The translations under genes and the position numbers were made by a program. From positions 62,001 to 126,000 of the forward strand of contig CAWADG010000011.1 of the NCBI GenBank assembly GCA_963780815.1: 64,000 nt of DNA. Reading direction: 5' to 3'. This document shows positions 59,280-64,000 of this stretch, piece by piece. How positions within the stretch are numbered: the stretch's first letter is position 1; each line of letters opens with the position of its first letter. Origin of the DNA: VRUE01 sp963780815 (GTDB taxonomy: Bacteria > Actinomycetota > Thermoleophilia > Solirubrobacterales > 70-9). Below the pieces are notes generated by a model. It was not told the DNA's origin. It searched no databases and saw only the letters and a program-made list of their open reading frames with translations.

Positions 59280-60131
59280 ATGAAGGTCCTGGTGACAGGC
59301 GCCGCCGGGATGCTCGGCCGTGACGTGATGTTGGCCGCGGGCAACGCCGGCCACGACGTCGTCGGCTTCGGCCGCGCCGAGCTCGACGTGGCCGACGCCG
59401 CAGCGGTCGCGAAGAAATTCGAGTTCGAGCGGCCCGACGTCGTCATCAACTGCGCCGCCTGGACCGACGTCGACGGGGCCGAGGAGGCCGAGGAGGCGGC
59501 GATGGCCGTCAACTGCGATGGGGCGGGCAACGTCGCCGCCGCCGCCGCCCGCCACGGCGCCAGCGTCGTCTACGTCTCCAGCGACTACGTCTTCGACGGC
59601 GCCAAGGGCGAGCCCTATGTCGAGACCGACCAGCCGGCCCCGCTCTCCGCCTACGGCAGGACGAAGCTGGCCGGGGAGGACGCGACCACCGCCGCCAACA
59701 AACGCCATTTCGTCGTCCGCTCCTCGTGGCTGTTCGGGGTCGGCGGCGGCAACTTCGTCGAGACGATGCTGCGCCTGGCCGCCGACCACGGCGAGGTCCT
59801 CGTCGTCCGCGACCAGGTCGGCTCGCCGACCTACACCTGGCATCTGGCCTACGGACTCGTCCGCCTGATCGAGGGCGTCGAGTTCGGGATCCACCACATG
59901 GCCGCCGAGGGCTCGTGCTCCTGGTACGAGTTCGCGCGCGAGATCTTCGAGCAGGCGAAGGTCGAGTGCAAGGTGATGTCGGCGACGACCGAGATGCTCG
60001 GGCGCCCGGCCCCGCGCCCGGCCTTCTCTGCCCTGGTCAGCCAGCGACAGCACGCGATCCGGCTCCCCCCCTGGCAGGATGGGCTCGCCGGCTACATCGC
60101 CCAGCGCGGCGACGGGAGGGAGGCAGCATGA
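59280..60131 (+). CDS. rmlD: dTDP-4-dehydrorhamnose reductase
   Basis: The 283-residue SDR protein has VTGAAGMLGRDV, NCAAWTDVDGAE, VSSDYVFDG and the catalytic pair Y125/K129 in AYGRTKLAGE, all typical of RmlD. It reduces dTDP-4-keto-L-rhamnose to dTDP-L-rhamnose with NAD(P)H. It is first in the rmlD-rmlB-rmlC order and overlaps rmlB by 4 nt. Confidence 0.95.
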   Translation: MKVLVTGAAGMLGRDVMLAAGNAGHDVVGFGRAELDVADAAAVAKKFEFERPDVVINCAAWTDVDGAEEAEEAAMAVNCDGAGNVAAAAARHGASVVYVSSDYVFDGAKGEPYVETDQPAPLSAYGRTKLAGEDATTAANKRHFVVRSSWLFGVGGGNFVETMLRLAADHGEVLVVRDQVGSPTYTWHLAYGLVRLIEGVEFGIHHMAAEGSCSWYEFAREIFEQAKVECKVMSATTEMLGRPAPRPAFSALVSQRQHAIRLPPWQDGLAGYIAQRGDGREAA

Positions 60132-61111
60132 GGATCCTGGTGACAGGAGCAGCCGGCTTCATCGGCTCGACCTACGTGCGGCTGGTCGGCGACGAGCACG
60201 AGGTCAGGGTGCTCGACAAGCTCACCTATGCCGGCCGCCGCGAGAACCTGCCCGAGGGGACCGACCTCCTCGTCGGCGCGATCGAGGACCCGAAGATCGT
60301 CCGCGAGGCGATGGAGGGCTGCGACGCGGTCGTCAACTTCGCCGCCGAGTCCCACGTCGACCGCTCGATCGACGACCAGGACGCCTTCGCCCGCACCCAC
60401 GTTGTCGGGACCGGCACCCTGCTCGACGCCGCCCGCGAGCTCGGGATCGGGCGCTACCTGCAGGTCTCGACCGACGAGGTCTACGGCTCGATCGAGTCGG
60501 GCTCGTTCACCGAGACCTCGCCGCTCGATCCCTCCTCGCCCTACTCGGCGACGAAGGCGGCCGGCGACCTGCTGGTTTCCGCCCACGTCCACACCTACGG
60601 CATCGAGGCCTCGATCGTCCGCGGCTCGAACAACTACGGGCCGCGCCAGTACCCAGAGAAGTTGATTCCCTTGATTACCTTGAACGCGTTGCATCGCGAC
60701 CCTTTGCCTGTGTATGGCGACGGCCGCCAGGTCCGCAACTGGCTCTTCGTCGAGGACTTCTGCCGCGGGATCCACACCGTGCTGATGAGCGGCCGCCCCG
60801 GCGAGGCCTACAACGTCGGCGGCCCGGACGAGTGCGAGAACATCGAGGTGGTGCGGCGGGTGATCGAGCTGACCGGCGCCGACGAGTCGCTGATCGAGCA
60901 CGTCACCGACCGCCCCGGCCACGACCGCCGCTACTCGCTGGCCTCCGACAAGCTCCGCGACGAGCTCGGCTGGCAGGCGCAGGTCCACTTCGACGAGGGC
61001 ATCGAGCAGACCGTCGCCTGGTACCGCGAGAACGAGGATTGGTGGGGCCCGATCCGCTCCGGCGAGTACCGCGCCTACTACGAGAAGCAGTACGGCAGGG
61101 CGCTGGGCTGA
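60128..61111 (+). CDS. rmlB: dTDP-glucose 4,6-dehydratase
   Basis: The 327-residue extended SDR has VTGAAGFIGSTYV, NFAAESHVDRSI, STDEVYGSI (the Asp-Glu pair of the dehydratase site) and Y139/K143 in PYSATKAAGD. All signatures of RmlB are kept. I see no GAA codon in the gene. A patch at 60662-60706 uses TTG for five successive leucines, although the rest uses CTC or CTG, which points to a small recombined or constrained tract. Confidence 0.96.
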   Translation: MRILVTGAAGFIGSTYVRLVGDEHEVRVLDKLTYAGRRENLPEGTDLLVGAIEDPKIVREAMEGCDAVVNFAAESHVDRSIDDQDAFARTHVVGTGTLLDAARELGIGRYLQVSTDEVYGSIESGSFTETSPLDPSSPYSATKAAGDLLVSAHVHTYGIEASIVRGSNNYGPRQYPEKLIPLITLNALHRDPLPVYGDGRQVRNWLFVEDFCRGIHTVLMSGRPGEAYNVGGPDECENIEVVRRVIELTGADESLIEHVTDRPGHDRRYSLASDKLRDELGWQAQVHFDEGIEQTVAWYRENEDWWGPIRSGEYRAYYEKQYGRALG

Positions 61112-61668
61112 TGCCCGAGCGCCTCGAGACCAGGCTCGAGGGGGTCGTGCTGCTCGAGCCGGCGGTCCACGGCGACGAGCGCGGCTTCATGGTCGAGACC
61201 TACCGGCGCGACGCCTGGGCCGAGCAGGGCGTCGACGTCGAGTTCGTCCAGCACAACCACTCGCGCTCAGCGAAGGGGACGCTGCGCGGGCTCCACTTCC
61301 AGACCGACCCCGGCCAGGCGAAGCTGGTCCGCTGCGCGCGCGGCGCGATCCTCGACGTCGCGGTCGACCTCCGTCGCGGCTCGCCGACCTTCGGCCAGTG
61401 GGAGGGGCACGTCCTCGATGACGAGCGCCACCGCCAGCTCTTCGTCCCGATCGGGTTCGGACACGGGTTCGCCGTCCTCAGCGACGTAGCCGACGTCGCC
61501 TATCTGCTCTCGAGCCTCTACGACCCGGAGACCGAGTCGGGCATCGCCTGGGACGACCCCGACGTCGGCGTCGAGTGGGGCGTCGAGGACCCGCTGCTCT
61601 CCGAGCGCGACAAGGAGGCTCCGCGCCTCTCCGAGGTCGCCGCCGAGCTGCCCTTCGAGCAGGCGTGA
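61111..61668 (+). CDS. rmlC: dTDP-4-dehydrorhamnose 3,5-epimerase
   Basis: The 185-residue cupin-fold enzyme has GDERGFMVETYRRD, FVQHNHSRSAKGTLRGLHFQ (catalytic His near 62), VAVDLRRGSPTFGQW and FVPIGFGHGFAVLSD. It epimerises C3 and C5 of the keto sugar. It overlaps rmlB by 1 nt and the next gene by 4 nt, so all are one operon. Confidence 0.95.
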   Translation: MPERLETRLEGVVLLEPAVHGDERGFMVETYRRDAWAEQGVDVEFVQHNHSRSAKGTLRGLHFQTDPGQAKLVRCARGAILDVAVDLRRGSPTFGQWEGHVLDDERHRQLFVPIGFGHGFAVLSDVADVAYLLSSLYDPETESGIAWDDPDVGVEWGVEDPLLSERDKEAPRLSEVAAELPFEQA

Positions 61669-62486
61669 GGGCGAAGGCCCTCTACCTGGCGAAGGCGCTC
61701 GCCCGCCGCCTCCTCTTCGCGCCCGCCGACCTGCTGCGCCGTCTGTGCCGCGGAGGCGGCGAGCCGATCCCTCCCCGCGGCCTCTCGTTCGTCGGCGAGG
61801 GCGACTTCCTCGCCACCGGGCGCGAGTTCCTCGCCCACTTCACCGAGCTCGGCGGCCTTGGGCCCTCCGACCGGGTGCTCGACATCGGCTGCGGGATCGG
61901 CCGGATGGCGATCCCGCTGACCGGATACTTCGAGGGGGGCTCCTACGCGGGGTTCGACGTCGGCCGGGCGATGATCCGGTGGTGCCGGCGCAACATCACC
62001 ACCCGCCACCCCGAGTTCGAGTTCGAGTGGGCGCCGATCCACAACGCCAAGTACAACCCGTTCGGAACCATGTCGGCGACCGAGTTCCGGTTCCCCTACC
62101 CGGACTCGTCGTTCGACTTCGCCTTCGCGACATCGCTCTTCACCCACCTCGTCCGCGACGAGGTCGGCCACTACCTCGCCGAGACCGCCCGGATGCTGAA
62201 ACCGGGCGCCGCCTGCCTGCTGACCTTCTTCCTGCTGACGCCGCGCTCGGAGGCCGAGATCGCGGCCGGCCGGGCCGCGCTTGCCTTCACCCATCCGGTC
62301 GAGGGCGGCGCGACGACCGACCCGGGTCAGCCCGAGGAGGCGATCGCCTTCGAGGTCGACGAGGTCCGGGCGATGCTCGCGGCGGCCGGGCTGACGGTCC
62401 GCGAGCCGCTCCGCCCCGGCGCCTGGGCGAACGAGCCCGGCGCCGCCAGCTACCAGGACATCATCGTCGCGACCGCGTCGCGCTGA
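61665..62486 (+). CDS. SAM-dependent methyltransferase
   Basis: GTG 61665 overlaps the rmlC stop (GTGA) and gives 273 residues. A basic helical N-terminus (KALYLAKALARRLLFAPADL) may bind the membrane. Motif I is VLDIGCGIGRMAIPL, with FDFAFATSLFTHL and MLKPGAACLLTFFLLT. Placement in the rml operon suggests O-methylation of rhamnose or chain capping. The 3' end overlaps the convergent GT2 gene by 26 bp. Confidence 0.84.
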   Translation: MRAKALYLAKALARRLLFAPADLLRRLCRGGGEPIPPRGLSFVGEGDFLATGREFLAHFTELGGLGPSDRVLDIGCGIGRMAIPLTGYFEGGSYAGFDVGRAMIRWCRRNITTRHPEFEFEWAPIHNAKYNPFGTMSATEFRFPYPDSSFDFAFATSLFTHLVRDEVGHYLAETARMLKPGAACLLTFFLLTPRSEAEIAAGRAALAFTHPVEGGATTDPGQPEEAIAFEVDEVRAMLAAAGLTVREPLRPGAWANEPGAASYQDIIVATASR

Positions 62487-63327
62487 CGGCGAGGCCGGTG
62501 AGTAGTTTGGCGCCGATCCCGGCGTAGACGAGCGCGTTCAGGAGCGGGTTGTGCTCGGGGGCCTCGAAGCGCCGGTAGAAGCGGCCCATGCCGCGGTGGA
62601 AGGCGACCTCCTGGCGGAAGGCCCGCCGACCGCCGCTCGAGCCCCCCTTGACGTGGAGCGCGACGGCCGCGGGCTCGTAGAAGACCTTCCATCCCGCCTC
62701 CCAGAACCGGCGGCACCAGTCGAGGTCCTCCATGTAGAGCCAGTAGCCCTCGTCGAGCAGCCCGACCTCGCGCAAGGCCTCGCCGCGGCAGAGCATGAAG
62801 GCGCCGTTGACCGCGTCGACCTCGCCCGGCTCATCGTCGCCGAGGTGGGTGGCGCGGTACTGGCTGAGCGCGGCGGGGGCGTCGGCGCGCCGACCGACGC
62901 CGGTGAAGTGGGCGAGGGCGGCGAGCGGGGTCGGGAAGGAGCGCTTCGCGGCGTGGTCGAGCTCCCCGGACTCGGTCAGCAGCCTGCACCCGACCATCCC
63001 GACCCGCGGGTCCGAGCGCAGTCTGGCGAGGGCGGTGTCGAGGGTCCCCGCGTAGACCTCGGTGTCGGGATTGAGCAGCAGGACCGCGTCGGCGCCGGCC
63101 TCGCGGAGGACGAGGTTGTTGGCCGCTGAGAAGCCGATGTTCTCGCAGCGGAGCAGCCGCACCCGCGGGAACTCGCGCTCGACCATGTCCGGGGTCGAGT
63201 CGAAGCTGCCGCTGTCGACGACGGTCACCCGGCTCTCGCCGCTCGGCGGGTGCTCCTCGAGCGAGCGCAGGCAGCGCCGGAGCAGGTCCTCGGCGCCGTG
63301 GCTGACGACGATCGTCTCGAGGTCCAT
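62461..63327 (-). CDS. GT2 glycosyltransferase, rhamnosyltransferase-like
   Basis: ATG at 63325-63327 overlaps the stop of the upstream sugar transferase by 1 nt; 288 residues. Motifs are TIVVSHGAEDLLRRCL, VTVVDSGSFDST, AVLLLNPDTEVYAG, AFMLCRGEALREVG and YWLYMEDLDWCRRF. The ED motif and length are those of WbbL-type enzymes. As the gene after the initiating transferase, it may add the second sugar. Confidence 0.87.
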   Translation of the reverse strand: MDLETIVVSHGAEDLLRRCLRSLEEHPPSGESRVTVVDSGSFDSTPDMVEREFPRVRLLRCENIGFSAANNLVLREAGADAVLLLNPDTEVYAGTLDTALARLRSDPRVGMVGCRLLTESGELDHAAKRSFPTPLAALAHFTGVGRRADAPAALSQYRATHLGDDEPGEVDAVNGAFMLCRGEALREVGLLDEGYWLYMEDLDWCRRFWEAGWKVFYEPAAVALHVKGGSSGGRRAFRQEVAFHRGMGRFYRRFEAPEHNPLLNALVYAGIGAKLLTGLAVSATRSRR

Positions 63328-64000
63328 CAGTGGGCGCCCTCGCCGCGGACGATCGCCCACGGCGTGCGCAGCAGGATCGCCAGGTCGCCGGCGATCGAGA
63401 GGTTGTCGAGGTAGTCGCGCTCCATCGCCAGCCGCTCCTCGAAGGTGAGGTCGCCGCGGCCGTAGACCTGCATCGGCCCGGTCAGCCCCGGCCGGATCGC
63501 CAGCCGGACCCGCTGGCGCTCGTCGTAGAGGGCGACGACCGCCTCCTCCTCGGGCCGCGGGCCGACCAAGCGACATGTCGCCGATGCAGGACGTTGATCA
63601 GCTGCGGCAGCTCGTCGAGGCTGGTGCGACGCAGGAACCGACCGGAGCGCGTCACCCGCGGGTCGGCCTCGATCTTGAAAGCGGGCTCCTCGAGCCGCTC
63701 GAGGTCGACGAGCTCGCCCAGCCGCTCCTCGGCGTCGGCGCTCATGGTCCGGAACTTCAACATCGTGAACGGCCTGCCTCCCTTCCCGGCGCGACGCTGG
63801 CGGAAGAAGACCGGGCGCCCGGTGTCGATCAGGATCGCGATCGCGATCGCCACCAGCAGCGGCGAGAGCAGGATCAGCAGCACCCCGGAGACGAATGCGT
63901 CCATCGCCCCCTTCAGCGCCATCGTCGAGCGCGGCGGGTCGGAGAAGCGGAAGTCGAGAACCGGCAGCTCGGCGAGGCGATTGAGCTCGATGCCGGGGCC
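63327..64000 (-). pseudogene. Polyprenyl glycosylphosphotransferase, frameshifted and cut by the window edge
   Basis: Coming in from the right edge, the frame encodes LNRLAELPVLDFRFSD, a helix near LILLSPLLVAIAIAILID, then the catalytic core VFFRQRRAGKGGRPFTMLKF and LRRTSLDELPQLINVL. The expected GDMSLVGPRP then appears in two other frames (GDMSL in one, VGPRPEEE in the next), so there are two one-base shifts between about 63565 and 63585. The end (RPGLTGPMQVYGRGDLTFEE) is normal. The intact enzyme would start the glycan by moving a sugar phosphate to undecaprenyl phosphate. Two shifts so close suggest either sequencing error or recent loss. Confidence 0.78.

Noticed and set aside
1..64000. 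CRISPR array, rRNA genes, transposase, integrase or phage structural genes
   Set aside because: I looked for regularly spaced repeats, rRNA cores and the usual recombinase motifs and found none. The island inference rests on tRNA fragments and gene remnants only.

Overview
The window is chromosomal DNA of a very GC-rich actinobacterium. The best guess is class Thermoleophilia, order Solirubrobacterales or a relative. This rests on codon use (almost only G or C in third positions), compact gene packing with many 1-4 nt start/stop overlaps, GTG and TTG starts, a tandem-WYL PafBC-type regulator, and two copies of a secreted protein family (N-terminal helix ending in VALGGSVYAA/VALAGTAYAA, then short repeats) that I associate with this group. 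The taxonomy is an inference; no rRNA gene is present.

Region 1, about 1-13.4 kb, is a low-density accessory region. Its intact genes deal mostly with envelope and general stress: a PspC/LiaF-like membrane protein with a PspC-histidine kinase and a LuxR-type regulator, a COG4280/FTR1-like membrane protein, a SnoaL-like protein, a tandem universal stress protein, an erythromycin-esterase-like enzyme and a DUF2090 aldolase-like enzyme. Between them lie broken gene pieces (nuclease tail, Vms1-like head, M50 protease head, flippase-like tail, DUF805) and six 3' halves of tRNA genes (Arg, Pro, His, Pro, Pro, Phe), all on the + strand and all lacking the D-arm half. I read this as the scar of repeated integration and loss of tRNA-targeting elements. 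No integrase survives in it.

Region 2, 13.5-36.4 kb, is ordinary chromosome. It carries two response regulators flanking a GAF-PAS kinase, an AAA/GNAT-like regulator divergent from an alpha/beta hydrolase, a frameshifted secreted protein with a Cys-His (papain/C39-like) domain, a fluoride riboswitch driving two crcB genes, a YhaM-like nuclease, PafBC, a long palindrome ahead of a metallo-beta-lactamase-fold gene, a penicillin-acylase-family enzyme, a clan-A glycoside hydrolase and an Sfp-type transferase.

Region 3, about 35.7-64 kb, is a surface-polysaccharide locus. It holds polyprenol-phosphate and other GT2/GT4 glycosyltransferases, four large multi-pass glycosyltransferase-like proteins, sugar-nucleotide epimerases (one CDP-paratose/tyvelose 2-epimerase-like), methyltransferases, an ABC exporter (Wzm and a Wzt with a C-terminal glycan-recognition domain), a complete dTDP-L-rhamnose set (rmlA, rmlD, rmlB, rmlC) and, at the right edge, a polyprenyl glycosylphosphotransferase that carries two frameshifts. 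A consistent reading is a rhamnose-containing glycan built on a lipid carrier on the cytoplasmic side and exported by Wzm/Wzt.

The observations most worth following are the tRNA 3'-half array with recurring GGTACC-centred motifs, the fluoride riboswitch, the switch from GAG to GAA glutamate codons in segments coding for extracytoplasmic domains, the 109-bp palindrome at 29.4 kb, and the short TTG-rich patch inside rmlB.
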